NCBI GenBank assembly: GCA_026710945.1
Contig: JAPOQA010000014.1
Coordinates: 1 to 64,000 of the forward strand
Length of the DNA stretch: 64,000 nucleotides
Reading direction: 5' to 3'
Source of the DNA: Chloroflexota bacterium
GTDB taxonomy: Bacteria > Chloroflexota > UBA11872 > VXOZ01
Part shown: positions 54,118 to 62,694 of the stretch, one piece after another
How positions within the stretch are numbered: position 1 is the stretch's first letter
How the letters are laid out: every line of letters begins with the position of its first letter
Notes under the pieces: model-generated
Told to the model about the DNA's origin: nothing
Seen by the model: only the letters and a program-made list of their open reading frames with translations
Database searches by the model: none
Translations under genes and position numbers: made by a program

Positions 54118-55246
54118 GACTTCGTGTGATGAAACCGCCGCAGCAATCGTGGAAGACGGTCGTTTCGTCCATTCCAACATTGTTGCTTCTCAGGTCGAGA
54201 TTCATCAGAAGTATGGAGGCGTGGTACCGGAATTAGCCTCGCGGGAGCACTTGAGGGCCATAATGCCGGTTGTAACTGAGGCCCTGATTGCCGCGGATGT
54301 GGCGTGGGAAGAGCTGGATGGCGTTGCGGTTACGTATGGGCCAGGCTTGGCGGGCGCGCTTTTGGTTGGAGTCAATTTCGCGAAGGCTCTTGCGTTCTCC
54401 TTGGGAATTCCGTTGATTGGCGTCAATCACCTTGAGGGTCATGTCTATGCAGCCTGGCTCTCGCGGTCAAGGCGAGCACGCCGTAGCGTGGAAGAGAATG
54501 AGCTACGGTTTCCCTTACTTGCACTGGTGGTGTCCGGCGGGCACACGGAGCTTGTGCTCATGCGCGGACATGGAGACTACGGCCTGGTAGGTGCTACTCG
54601 CGATGACGCCGCCGGAGAAGCCTTTGACAAAGTCGGGCGCATTCTAGGCCTGCCCTACCCTGGTGGACCTTCGGTGCAGTTGGCCGCAGACCAACTCTCG
54701 CGCTATGGATTGCGGGGCCGGCGCAACATGGTTGATCTGCCCAGAGCATGGATGCAGGGCACGTACGAATTTAGTTTTAGCGGCGTGAAGACTGCCGTCT
54801 TGCGGTACATGCAAAGTCGCATGAAAGAACAAGACCTCTCGGAACCGCCAATAACGGCTCCCGGTGGCATTGTGAGCGCGGATGTTCCGCTCTATGTTGC
54901 TCAGGTTGCGGCCAGTTTTCAGCAGTCCGTGGCGGATGTCTTGGTTGCCAAGACCGTGGAAGCGGCGAAAGAATTCAAAGTCCAGATGATTCTCGTCGTA
55001 GGCGGCGTGGCTGCGAATAGTCTCTTGCGCGAGGAAATTACTGCCCACGCACCGGTCCCAGTACGGATTCCGGACATTTCCTTCTGCACTGACAATGCCG
55101 CCATGATAGGTGCATGCGGTTACTATCGGCTCCAGCAAGGACTGGTCTCAGACATGACTCTCGACGTGGACCCGGGAGCACGCCTGGCGCCACCGTCAAC
55201 GGCCATTCCGTCGGAAGGCTATGGAGGCAGCGGACGCAGACGGTAG
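54095..55246 (+). CDS. tsaD: tRNA threonylcarbamoyltransferase TsaD
   Basis: Transfers the threonylcarbamoyl group to A37 of tRNAs reading ANN codons; acts with TsaB and TsaE. The N-terminus is ILLAIETSCDETAAAIVED, the metal motif is NHLEGHVYAAW (two His), and LVVSGGHTEL, DDAAGEAFDKVGRILGLPYPGG and GGVAANSLLRE are family signatures. The TTG at 54095 is supported by AGGAGG six bases upstream. 383 residues, with a small basic C-terminal tail. It overlaps rimI by 23 bases. Confidence 0.96.
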   Translation: MSILLAIETSCDETAAAIVEDGRFVHSNIVASQVEIHQKYGGVVPELASREHLRAIMPVVTEALIAADVAWEELDGVAVTYGPGLAGALLVGVNFAKALAFSLGIPLIGVNHLEGHVYAAWLSRSRRARRSVEENELRFPLLALVVSGGHTELVLMRGHGDYGLVGATRDDAAGEAFDKVGRILGLPYPGGPSVQLAADQLSRYGLRGRRNMVDLPRAWMQGTYEFSFSGVKTAVLRYMQSRMKEQDLSEPPITAPGGIVSADVPLYVAQVAASFQQSVADVLVAKTVEAAKEFKVQMILVVGGVAANSLLREEITAHAPVPVRIPDISFCTDNAAMIGACGYYRLQQGLVSDMTLDVDPGARLAPPSTAIPSEGYGGSGRRR

Positions 55247-55258
55247 ACCACCGGCTTC

Positions 55259-56542
55259 CTAGACAGACGCCAACGCCGGTTCAGCGACATAAGGAATGGT
55301 CAAGGGTCCCATAGGTAGGACGCAAGTCCTAGCGCCGGCGCCAAATTTCTCCCGCAGCGCTGCCACGGTTTCCTCAATCGAGCGGCACGGCGTAAGGTGC
55401 GCGTCTCGAATTGACTGGTCGGAAAGATTACCTGCATAGAGGTGGACTTCGGCCTTCAAGAGGATCTGCGCCAGAATTTGGGCCTCCCATTGGTCAAAGC
55501 GGGAAAACCCCGGACTGTTTATGAGGTCCAGCAATGCGGTCGGAGTTTCCCGCTCCTGCAATAGGTCCTCAAAGTGACCATGACCGATGCCTTCCGCACA
55601 TTCGGCAGCAATGACAATCGCGCCGCCTTGCTTCACCACCTGGTACGCTGCCGACATGCCCTTAACGGCTTGGTAGAGGTTCAAGTCCAAGGGATACCCG
55701 CTATTCGTCGTTATGACGATGTCGTACGGCTCGGCAACCGGCCGCATCACAGAGCGGCGCGCGAAGGCGCACCCAGCTTCATGGGCCTGAATCATCTCGC
55801 CGGCAAAGACAGCCGTAATCTCTTTACTCTTGTTGATCGTAACGTTCAAGCTGAGATCAGGCGGGCATAGCGCGGCCGCCTCGCGTTGCTCACCGTGGAT
55901 GGGGTTACCTTCTAAGTGTCCCCAGGTGGCCTTCGGGTGGCCGATCATTGCCGCGTTGTGATTGTGCATTACGGAATCTGCACCGGCAATGCCGGGCAAT
56001 ATGAGTTTTGCCCCGCCGCTAAAGCCCGCAAAGAAATGTGGCTCTATAAACCCGGTGAGGATCTTGACAGAAGCGTCAAGGTAATGGGTATTGACCCAAA
56101 CAGGTCCGCCGGAGGATGTTTCCCCCAGGAAGCGCAATTGAGACGCATCCGTCGAATCATGATTCACAATGCGGTAGTTATCTACCACGTCCTCGCCCAA
56201 CATGCCCCGCAATTCGGCATCCGTATTCGGACGATGCATGCCGGTGGCGTTAATGAGAACGAAGTTCTCCCGGGGCACATTCGCGAGTTCGGCAAGAATC
56301 GCCGGAATCATGAGGTGATTTGGCGCCGGACGGGTGATGTCGCAAAAGACAATCGCTACGGTGTCTTCTGCTCCGACAAGCTCGCAAAGCGGCTTTGCTC
56401 CAATTGGATTACGCAGTGATTCGCGCAGCGCTGCGAGGGGATCGGCTACTCCCGGGAGGTCTACGGGCTCTACGATATCCACATTCTCATGCGGCAATGA
56501 AATCGTCAGTCCAGTGCGGCCATACGCGAGATCGACCTGCAT
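55259..56542 (-). CDS. LarA-like nickel-pincer racemase/epimerase
   Basis: Member of the lactate racemase family (DUF2088), 427 residues, which racemises or epimerises 2-hydroxyacids using a nickel-pincer nucleotide. Visible family features are FCDITRPAPNHLMIP, LINATGMHRPNT with a conserved His, a catalytic His and the cofactor Lys in IEPHFFAGFSGGAKLILPGIAG, and HNHNAAMIGHP. The substrate may be lactate or another sugar-derived hydroxyacid, fitting the LDH2-type dehydrogenase elsewhere in the window. AAGG precedes the ATG by about six bases. larB, larC and larE, needed to make the cofactor, are not in the window. Confidence 0.88.
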   Translation of the reverse strand: MQVDLAYGRTGLTISLPHENVDIVEPVDLPGVADPLAALRESLRNPIGAKPLCELVGAEDTVAIVFCDITRPAPNHLMIPAILAELANVPRENFVLINATGMHRPNTDAELRGMLGEDVVDNYRIVNHDSTDASQLRFLGETSSGGPVWVNTHYLDASVKILTGFIEPHFFAGFSGGAKLILPGIAGADSVMHNHNAAMIGHPKATWGHLEGNPIHGEQREAAALCPPDLSLNVTINKSKEITAVFAGEMIQAHEAGCAFARRSVMRPVAEPYDIVITTNSGYPLDLNLYQAVKGMSAAYQVVKQGGAIVIAAECAEGIGHGHFEDLLQERETPTALLDLINSPGFSRFDQWEAQILAQILLKAEVHLYAGNLSDQSIRDAHLTPCRSIEETVAALREKFGAGARTCVLPMGPLTIPYVAEPALASV

Positions 56543-56693
56543 CGTACGCCTTCTTTCGCCTTTATCCTCATGGGGTTTAGTCCCTGTTCGCCAATACTAG
56601 CCTCTGTCTCTGCTGGCAGCAAGAGCCGGTGACCAGCTTCGCGCAAAGGCCACTCCTAACGGGTCGCGTCGCTCCCAACGGGCAGTGGCTGCG

Positions 56694-56722
56694 TTGACAG
56701 GAGAGGCAAACTTCGGTAGCAT
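56694..56722 (+). promoter_or_regulatory. Promoter of the thrS leader transcript
   Basis: TTGACA (56694-56699), 17-base spacer, TAGCAT (56717-56722). The -35 is a perfect consensus and the -10 matches four of six. Transcription would start near 56729, about 67 bases before the leader peptide. Confidence 0.72.
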
Positions 56723-56795
56723 CATATGGTAGTGGATTTGGACTGTATTCCACACGTCACGCGCTTGCAAGAGCGCAGCGAGGAGTTCTTCAGTA

Positions 56796-56885
56796 GTGTA
56801 TCGCATTGGTGGTTTCACACGCCGGCAACGATGCATTGCCCATATCACCACGACTGAACTCTCCTTGCAGGTGACGAGAGGATAG
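56796..56885 (+). CDS. Threonine-rich leader peptide of thrS
   Basis: A 29-codon reading frame, GTG at 56796 to TAG at 56883-56885, preceded by AGGAG (56781-56785) with 10-base spacing. The peptide contains ...CIAHITTTELSLQVTRG: Thr codons ACC-ACG-ACT in a row (56847-56855), plus single ACA and ACG. Such a Thr run just upstream of thrS is what is expected of an attenuator that senses charged tRNA-Thr. A ribosome stalled on the Thr run leaves 56874-56881 free; one that reaches the stop codon covers it. It is too short to be a normal gene product. Confidence 0.8.
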   Translation: MYRIGGFTRRQRCIAHITTTELSLQVTRG

Positions 56886-56922
56886 CAACACGCGTAATTG
56901 ACATTGCTAATAGCACTTGACG

Positions 56923-56956
56923 GCCTCTCGTACGCGCCTGACACGAGAGGCTTTTT
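56923..56956 (+). terminator. Attenuator terminator upstream of thrS
   Basis: GCCTCTCGT (56923-56931), 11-base loop, ACGAGAGGC (56943-56951), then TTTTT (56952-56956). The nine-bp stem competes with an alternative pairing of CCTCTCGT with the upstream ACGAGAGG (56874-56881). It stands about 50 bases before the thrS start codon. Confidence 0.87.
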
Positions 56957-57007
56957 CTATTGCCAGTGGCTTCAAACCAGGTCAATTGACTATGAGGAGA
57001 ATGACTA

Positions 57008-58795
57008 ATGCCGCAATCAAAGGGCACAGGTGACAGCAAGCGTGCAGCGCACTTGCATACGATGCGACACTCGGCAGCGCACGTGCTCGCGACGGCCATG
57101 CTCGAGTACATGCCCGAAGCAAAGCTAACAATCGGGCCTGCGATCGATGAGGGCTTCTACTACGACTTTGATTTACCCAGGACGCTGACACCGGACGACC
57201 TCGACGAACTCAGCCAGCGTATGCAAGACATCATCGATCAAGATCAGCCTTTCAACCACACCACTATGCCCGTGGCTGAGGCGAAGGAGTTTTTCCGCCA
57301 GCAAGACCAAGCATACAAGGTGGAGTTGATTGAAGACCTGGAGCGTGACGTCAACGCCGAAGACGTGAACATCTACCAGAATGGTGACTTCATCGATCTT
57401 TGCGAAGGCCCACACGTTGAGTCTACCGGCGCAGTAGGTGCATTCAAGTTGCTCCGCACGGCCGGTGCGTATTGGCGGGGCGATGAGAACCGACAGCAGC
57501 TCCAGCGCGTGTATGGTACGGCCTGGCAAACAAAGAAAGAACTCAGAACGTACTTGAACTTCCTGGAAGAGGCGGAGCGGCGCGATCATCGGCGACTGGG
57601 ACGTGAACTCGACCTCTTTAGCTTCTCCGATGAAATTGGCCCCGGCTTGGTGGTGTGGCATGCCAAAGGCGGACACGTGCGCAGCGTGATGGAGGACTAC
57701 TGGCGCGATAGTCACCGGGCCGGAGGGTATGAGTTTGTCTACACGCCGCACATCGGCAGGGCCAATCTCTGGCGCACGAGCGGGCACCTGAATTGGTTCG
57801 CGGAGAACATGTATGCCCCCGTGGAAGTTGACGAACAGCAATACTACTTGAAGCCGATGAATTGTCCTTTTCACATCCAGGTGTACAAGAGCCGCACGCG
57901 CAGCTACCGTGACCTGCCCTTGCGCTATACGGAGACCGGCACGGTCTATCGCTATGAGCGGTCGGGCGTGCTGCATGGGCTCCTGCGCGCGCGGGGCTTT
58001 ACGCAGGACGATGCGCATCTTTTCTGCCAGCCGGAACAGATGGACAGTGAGCTCACCCGCGTCCTGGACTTTTGCCTGGAGATTCTCGAAACTTATGGCT
58101 TCAAAGACCTTCAGTTGGAGCTGAGTACATGGGCACAGGGTGACACGAGCAAGTACGCGGGCGAGGCCAAAGACTGGGAAATGGCGGAGGCCGGCCTGGT
58201 GAGGGCCCTTGAAGGGCTCAATCTGAACTACAAGCGTATGGAAGGTGAAGCCGCATTCTACGGGCCAAAAGTTGACATAAAGATAGTGGATGTGCTGGGA
58301 CGTCCTTGGCAGCTATCTACTATTCAATTCGACTTTTGGTTGCCGCAGACCTTTGAGCTAGAGTACATCGGAGAGGATGGCGGCGCGCATAGGCCTTTCA
58401 TGATCCACCGCGCACTCTATGGCTCCATCGAGCGCTTCTTCGGCATCTTGCTCGAGCACTACGGCGGCGCGTTTCCTGTGTGGTTGGCGCCGGTCCAAGT
58501 CGCAATTATCCCGATTGCCGACCGGCATAACGAGTATGCACAGAGCGTGCAGGCTGCGCTTGCCCAAGCCGACATTCGTGTAGAGGTGGATACCCGTTCC
58601 GATCGGATGAATGCCAAGATACGCGATGCCCAACTTCAGAAAGTACCGTACATGGCAATAGTAGGCGATCGTGAGATCGAGGACGACGCGGTGAATATCC
58701 GATTGCGCACGGGTGAAAATCGTGGCGCATTGCCGATCGCTGAATTCTGCACGATGGTGCGGAACCGGGCGGAATCACGCTCTGATGCGCTTTAG
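57008..58795 (+). CDS. thrS: Threonyl-tRNA synthetase (without TGS domain)
   Basis: Charges tRNA-Thr, class II synthetase, 595 residues. It starts directly with the editing domain (HTMRHSAAHVLATAMLEYMP, FIDLCEGPHVESTG), so the N-terminal TGS domain of the about 640-residue Escherichia coli enzyme is missing. Catalytic motifs: MNCPFHIQVYKSRTRSYRDL with a zinc-ligand Cys, TQDDAHLF and MIHRALYGSIERFFGILLEH with the other zinc-site His residues, and the C-terminal anticodon-binding domain (PVQVAIIPIADRHNEYAQSV). GGAG is eight bases before the ATG. Expression is likely controlled by the leader attenuator. Confidence 0.96.
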   Translation: MPQSKGTGDSKRAAHLHTMRHSAAHVLATAMLEYMPEAKLTIGPAIDEGFYYDFDLPRTLTPDDLDELSQRMQDIIDQDQPFNHTTMPVAEAKEFFRQQDQAYKVELIEDLERDVNAEDVNIYQNGDFIDLCEGPHVESTGAVGAFKLLRTAGAYWRGDENRQQLQRVYGTAWQTKKELRTYLNFLEEAERRDHRRLGRELDLFSFSDEIGPGLVVWHAKGGHVRSVMEDYWRDSHRAGGYEFVYTPHIGRANLWRTSGHLNWFAENMYAPVEVDEQQYYLKPMNCPFHIQVYKSRTRSYRDLPLRYTETGTVYRYERSGVLHGLLRARGFTQDDAHLFCQPEQMDSELTRVLDFCLEILETYGFKDLQLELSTWAQGDTSKYAGEAKDWEMAEAGLVRALEGLNLNYKRMEGEAAFYGPKVDIKIVDVLGRPWQLSTIQFDFWLPQTFELEYIGEDGGAHRPFMIHRALYGSIERFFGILLEHYGGAFPVWLAPVQVAIIPIADRHNEYAQSVQAALAQADIRVEVDTRSDRMNAKIRDAQLQKVPYMAIVGDREIEDDAVNIRLRTGENRGALPIAEFCTMVRNRAESRSDAL

Positions 58796-59161
58796 TTGCA
58801 TACCACTCGAATCGGCTTGGTGTTGCTAAACACCGTATTCGTGGTACCCTTAAGAGAAGGAGCACTACAATTTCCGTCGCAGCCAGACGGAACGTCTCCT
58901 TCTCTATTCCCCTGACTCTTCACGTTTGTAGACTCCCACACCATTGAGTATTCACCGGCTTTGCTGCCGGCTTGAAGCGATTCTCTTCCTCTTTGGATTC
59001 TTGGAATTAACTCACTACCTAGATTGCTGGGACAGCCGAGGGATTGGCGCCGGTTGGCGGCATTGCCTCAATGGAAGCGGGGTGAGTTGTTCTCTGCTCA
59101 CGTACCTGCTGGCGCGCCACTCTGAGAATAACAAGCAATAGACAACGTACTGGAGGATAGT
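58796..59161. other. Intergenic region with nested hairpins
   Basis: A 366-base gap after thrS. AGAGAAGGAG (58853-58862) pairs with CTCCTTCTCT (58896-58905), enclosing TTCCGTC-GCAGCCA-GACGGAA (58871-58891). This probably ends or processes the thrS transcript, though T residues after it are few. The rest precedes the SpoIID-type gene and ends in GGAGG (59152-59156). Confidence 0.5.
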
Positions 59162-61096
59162 GTGTTCATGATTGGCACGTACCGAAACGCGTGCGGCCGC
59201 TCTCGTTTCCGCGTTGGTCTCATCATACTTGCGTTGTTTGCTGCCTTTATGCCTTCAAGCCTGCAAGCTAACGATGATACCATCTCTTTCCCTGAAACCG
59301 GCATGTCGGTTTCATTCGGATTCAAGAAGTACTTTGAGGAACGAGGCGGTCTGGAAATCTTCGGGTATCCTATTACTCCGGAGATTCAAGAAAACGGATT
59401 TACCGTGCAGTACTTTCAGCGCGCGCGCTACGAGTACCATCCCGAGCACGCTGGGACCCGCTACGAGGTGCAACTGGGGCTGCTTGGCGACATTCTGACC
59501 AGCGGCCGCGATTTTCCCAAAGCAATTCCTGTCCCAACGACGGAAAACCAGCGATATTTTCCGGAAACAGGTCATGTCGTTAGCGGCACTTTCTTGCGTT
59601 TCTACAACTCGCGAGGGGGACTGGATATCTTCGGCTATCCCATCTCGGAAGTCATTCAAGAGAACGGCAGAAGCGTGCAATACTTTCAAAGATCACGCTT
59701 TGAGTATCATCCTCAACTGCCGGAGCAATATCAGATAACGCTTGGCCTGCTTGGTGAAGAATTAGCAGAGCAGGTAGGGCCGCGTGGGCAGTTTTGGGTC
59801 ACGGGAATGCCCGAAACGCTCATGACAAGACAGGCCGTTGACTTGCAGGTAGCAGTGCAGAACGTCAGCATCGCGCGCTGGTCGCAATCGGGGACCGGTG
59901 CAGTCTCCGTGGGGTATCGTTGGCTCAACCAGCACGGCGCAACGGTGGCGGTGGGTCCACGGAAACCGCTTCCCCATGCTGTTCCTGCAGGCAGCGTAGC
60001 AACGCTTGCGTTTTCCCTCACTACGCCACCAACAGGAGGATCGCACATACTGCAGTGGGATCTCTGGCAGCAGGGGCGAGGATGGGCGGCATTGCGAGAT
60101 CCATCAGCAGGCTTGCGTCAAGCCTACATCATCCAAGTGCCTCAGCCTACTCCAACACCTACTCCCACGCCCACGCCGGCACCAGTTGCAACGCCGACAC
60201 CTACCCCGTTTGTAACGAGCGGCGTAGATGGTATGACAATCCGGGTTGGCGTCTTTTCTACTACCAGTGAGAGCATGCGCATTTCCGGTGACGGGAGATT
60301 CAGCGCAAGAGATGAGGACGGGAGAACTACTTACAACTTTCAAGCTGACGAGATTGTCACCGTGACGCATTTGCCGTCTCAGTCGAGCTATCGCTTGACG
60401 GTTGACGGGCGTACCGTGGCGGAATTCGCTTCCTATGCGCGCTTCGTCGCCCGTGGCAACACTATTCTGACCGTGCTCGACATGCCACGCTTCAAACAGT
60501 ACCGGAACGTGGTCGAAGTCCGCTATTCCACGTATTCTGAACGTATGTGGGCCATCAACGAGCTGCCGATGGAGTACTACGTGAAGGGCATAGGCGAGGA
60601 GCCGGAGTCGTTCCCGGCTGAAGGATTGAAAGCAGCCACCGTCGCCTACCGCACATATGCGCTTTCACACATGGATCCACAGTGGCCGGGACTGGGATGT
60701 ATCTGCGGCAAGGAACCGTTCGACATTACCGCGGGCACGGAGAAAGAGTTCAAACCGTACGTGAACTCACACCAATTGTACTTGGGCTACTACCGCGAGA
60801 CGTTCGGCAGTAATCTTGAGGCGGCCGCAAACGCTACGCGCGGCCAGTTCATGACCTATGACGGCAAGTTGATTCGCGCCGCTTACTATGCGACGGCCGA
60901 CGGGAGAACGCGGTCGTGGAGTGACTTTCCGTGGGCGGTGAGTGTGCCGGATCCGGTGAGTGAAGGTTCCACACTCGACGGGCACGGCTGGGGCATGCCG
61001 ATGAGGAGCGTTATTACGCTGGCAAACCGAGGAATGACCTACGACCAGATCCTCAAGATGTACTACACTGGCGTGGAATTGACGAAGCTGTATTAG
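59162..61096 (+). CDS. Secreted SpoIID/LytB-domain protein with LGFP-like repeats
   Basis: A 644-residue exported protein. Residues about 16-36 are the signal peptide (VGLIILALFAAFMPSSLQAN). Two repeats follow (about 45-125 and 135-205) with FPETG...F.KYF/FYNSRGGLDIFGYPI and QYFQRSRFEYHP, comparable to the LGFP-type cell-wall repeats and common in Chloroflexota. An Ig-like domain (about 210-320), a Pro-Thr linker (PTPTPTPTPTPAP) and a SpoIID domain end the protein, with ELPMEYYVKGIGEEPESFP, AYRTYAL and YYATADGRTRSW. SpoIID cleaves glycan strands of peptidoglycan in sporulation; here it is likely a cell-wall enzyme. GTG 59162 (GGAGG five bases upstream) or ATG 59168. Confidence 0.85.
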   Translation: MFMIGTYRNACGRSRFRVGLIILALFAAFMPSSLQANDDTISFPETGMSVSFGFKKYFEERGGLEIFGYPITPEIQENGFTVQYFQRARYEYHPEHAGTRYEVQLGLLGDILTSGRDFPKAIPVPTTENQRYFPETGHVVSGTFLRFYNSRGGLDIFGYPISEVIQENGRSVQYFQRSRFEYHPQLPEQYQITLGLLGEELAEQVGPRGQFWVTGMPETLMTRQAVDLQVAVQNVSIARWSQSGTGAVSVGYRWLNQHGATVAVGPRKPLPHAVPAGSVATLAFSLTTPPTGGSHILQWDLWQQGRGWAALRDPSAGLRQAYIIQVPQPTPTPTPTPTPAPVATPTPTPFVTSGVDGMTIRVGVFSTTSESMRISGDGRFSARDEDGRTTYNFQADEIVTVTHLPSQSSYRLTVDGRTVAEFASYARFVARGNTILTVLDMPRFKQYRNVVEVRYSTYSERMWAINELPMEYYVKGIGEEPESFPAEGLKAATVAYRTYALSHMDPQWPGLGCICGKEPFDITAGTEKEFKPYVNSHQLYLGYYRETFGSNLEAAANATRGQFMTYDGKLIRAAYYATADGRTRSWSDFPWAVSVPDPVSEGSTLDGHGWGMPMRSVITLANRGMTYDQILKMYYTGVELTKLY

Positions 61097-61328
61097 ATTG
61101 CAGCGCCATGCGTGGGCTACGCAATGTGCCCGGGCTGGTGCGGCCGAGTTGGGCATGGGGCGATCCTTGTTTGTCCCTACGCGCAGAGTCACGGATAGAT
61201 CGTAAAGTTGGGCTCATGCCGGGTTTAAGGAGACTGCTGGCGTCGTTTGCCGGCATGAATCTCCCTATAGGATTGAGCATGCCGGCGGGGTACTTGCTTT
61301 GGGAGCAGCACTGTAGCAGATTAGGAAA

Positions 61329-61354
61329 GGCCGGTCTCACATGTGAGACCGGCC
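61329..61354. terminator. Perfect 26-bp palindrome between convergent genes
   Basis: GGCCGGTCTCAC-AT-GTGAGACCGGCC is fully self-complementary and lies between the ends of the rightward SpoIID-type gene and the leftward propeller lipoprotein gene. It is flanked by AAA on the left and TCTCT on the right, so it may stop transcription from both sides, although the T tract is poor. Confidence 0.6.
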
Positions 61355-61393
61355 TCTCTACTTGTCGCCGATTCGCCCCAATACCAAGCCCGC

Positions 61394-62593
61394 TTACAGT
61401 TGCCGGATGGCTATGCCGTGGTAGTCCAGCGCCGGCAGTTCGCCTTCATCCGTAAGCTCACCTTGAATCAGGATGTCCATGACCTGCCTGGTCTCCACCG
61501 CTACAACCACCACTGCGGGCAGTTCGCCGGCGCCGGACATAGCACCGGCATCCGTAGGTCCGCCACCCCGCAAAAGGATGAACGCGAAGACACCGTCAGG
61601 TGAGAAAACCAGGAGGTCCGGCGCTTCCCCGACAAAGGGTATCCGCTCGATGTATTCGTCGAACTCGGTGCTAATGATGCCGACGTTGCCGGTCCAGCGG
61701 TTGGTAATCCAAATCTCGGAGCCGTCGGGCGTCAGCGCCATGCCGTGCGCTTCGGCGCCGCGGGTTGCGTCCTTGGCGACTACTTCATGCGTTGCGGTAT
61801 CAAATACGTAGAAGAGGCTCTTCGCGTCTCGCGAGCCCCCGGTGACGTACATCTTGGTGCCATCGGGCGAGAGGACGCTCATCAGGTTCACCTTGACCTC
61901 TTCCGGCGAGTACGCCTTGACCAAGGTGAAAGTCTCCAAGTCCAGAATGACCAGCCCGCCATCGGCAAGGGCAGGGCCCAGCGTCACATATGCGTAGCGC
62001 CCGTCTCGGGTGAACGCAGATGAAATCGGATTTGCAGAGGGGAACTCGTCTGCCCGTTCCTTCACGAGCGGGTCTTCCGCAATTATGAGCCTACGGCCAA
62101 TGGAGAACGTCTCCGCAGCGTGGTCCGATACGATCTCCACCAACTCTCCGGTCTTGATCACGGAGACAAGCACGCCGCTATCATCCGGATAAATGTCTGC
62201 GGCATGGCTCGCAGGCCCCGTATCGAATGTGGCGATTACCTGCCGGTCCTCCGCTCTAACGACAGCGGTGTTGCCGGAGACTGTGCTGGCGATCCACGCG
62301 TACTTGGAGTCACTTGTAAAATTGATCCAGTGTGTCCGCTCCAACCCCGCCCCAGAGAGATCAACTGTCTCCACCACCTCAAGCTGCGGGTTGATGATGT
62401 GGATGATGTTGTTGGTCTGGTCCATGGCCCAGACTTCGTACTTGGCCGTGGAAATGGGTATCTCCGGCTGAATGACGTACGTGCCGCAAGCTGAAGCCAG
62501 CAAGCTTACGGCAAGGATTGCAAGCAATGGCGCAAACATCCGGCGCCAACTTGCCGACGCGGTTGATGCGGAGTGCCTAATCAAACTCAACAT
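61394..62593 (-). CDS. YncE/YVTN-type beta-propeller lipoprotein
   Basis: A 399-residue exported protein. The ATG at 62593 is preceded by GAGG with eight-base spacing; a longer frame to 62671 has no such signal. A signal peptide ends in the lipobox LLASAC, after which the Cys would be lipidated. The rest is a seven-bladed propeller: YEVWAMDQTNNIIHIINPQL, YAWIASTVSGNTAVVRAEDR, TYVTLG-like YAYVTLGPALADGG, MYVTGGSRDAKSLFY, EIWITNRWTGNVGII. Related proteins bind ligands or form part of metalloenzyme systems; the ligand is unknown. It is upstream on the same strand of nothing close and convergent with the SpoIID-type gene. Confidence 0.86.
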   Translation of the reverse strand: MLSLIRHSASTASASWRRMFAPLLAILAVSLLASACGTYVIQPEIPISTAKYEVWAMDQTNNIIHIINPQLEVVETVDLSGAGLERTHWINFTSDSKYAWIASTVSGNTAVVRAEDRQVIATFDTGPASHAADIYPDDSGVLVSVIKTGELVEIVSDHAAETFSIGRRLIIAEDPLVKERADEFPSANPISSAFTRDGRYAYVTLGPALADGGLVILDLETFTLVKAYSPEEVKVNLMSVLSPDGTKMYVTGGSRDAKSLFYVFDTATHEVVAKDATRGAEAHGMALTPDGSEIWITNRWTGNVGIISTEFDEYIERIPFVGEAPDLLVFSPDGVFAFILLRGGGPTDAGAMSGAGELPAVVVVAVETRQVMDILIQGELTDEGELPALDYHGIAIRQL

Positions 62594-62694
62594 TTCGTTA
62601 TCCTCTTGCTTCCTTAAGAGACTTCCCTGGGAAACTTTCTTGTAACCCAATATTGTGTGTCCTACACTCACTCAATCCAGTGGGACGGTGTCTG

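Larger units (their letters stand above)
56543..57007 (+). promoter_or_regulatory. thrS leader region: threonine-codon attenuator
   Basis: A 465-base gap that contains, in order, a promoter (56694-56722), a leader peptide gene (56796-56885), an antiterminator arm ACGAGAGG (56874-56881), and a terminator (56923-56956) before the thrS ribosome-binding site GGAG (56996-56999). ACGAGAGG occurs twice, so the shared arm CCTCTCGT (56924-56931) can pair with either copy. The first part (56543-56690) must also contain the leftward promoter of the LarA-like gene. Confidence 0.8.

Noticed and set aside
56600-56960. T-box riboswitch upstream of thrS
   Set aside because: No T-box sequence (TGG-x-ACCGCG type) is found near the terminator; GGTGGTTTCACACG at 56808 is too far away and imperfect. 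The leader peptide explains the layout better.
57173-58018. Minus-strand 281-codon reading frame inside thrS
   Set aside because: Antisense shadow of the conserved thrS coding sequence.
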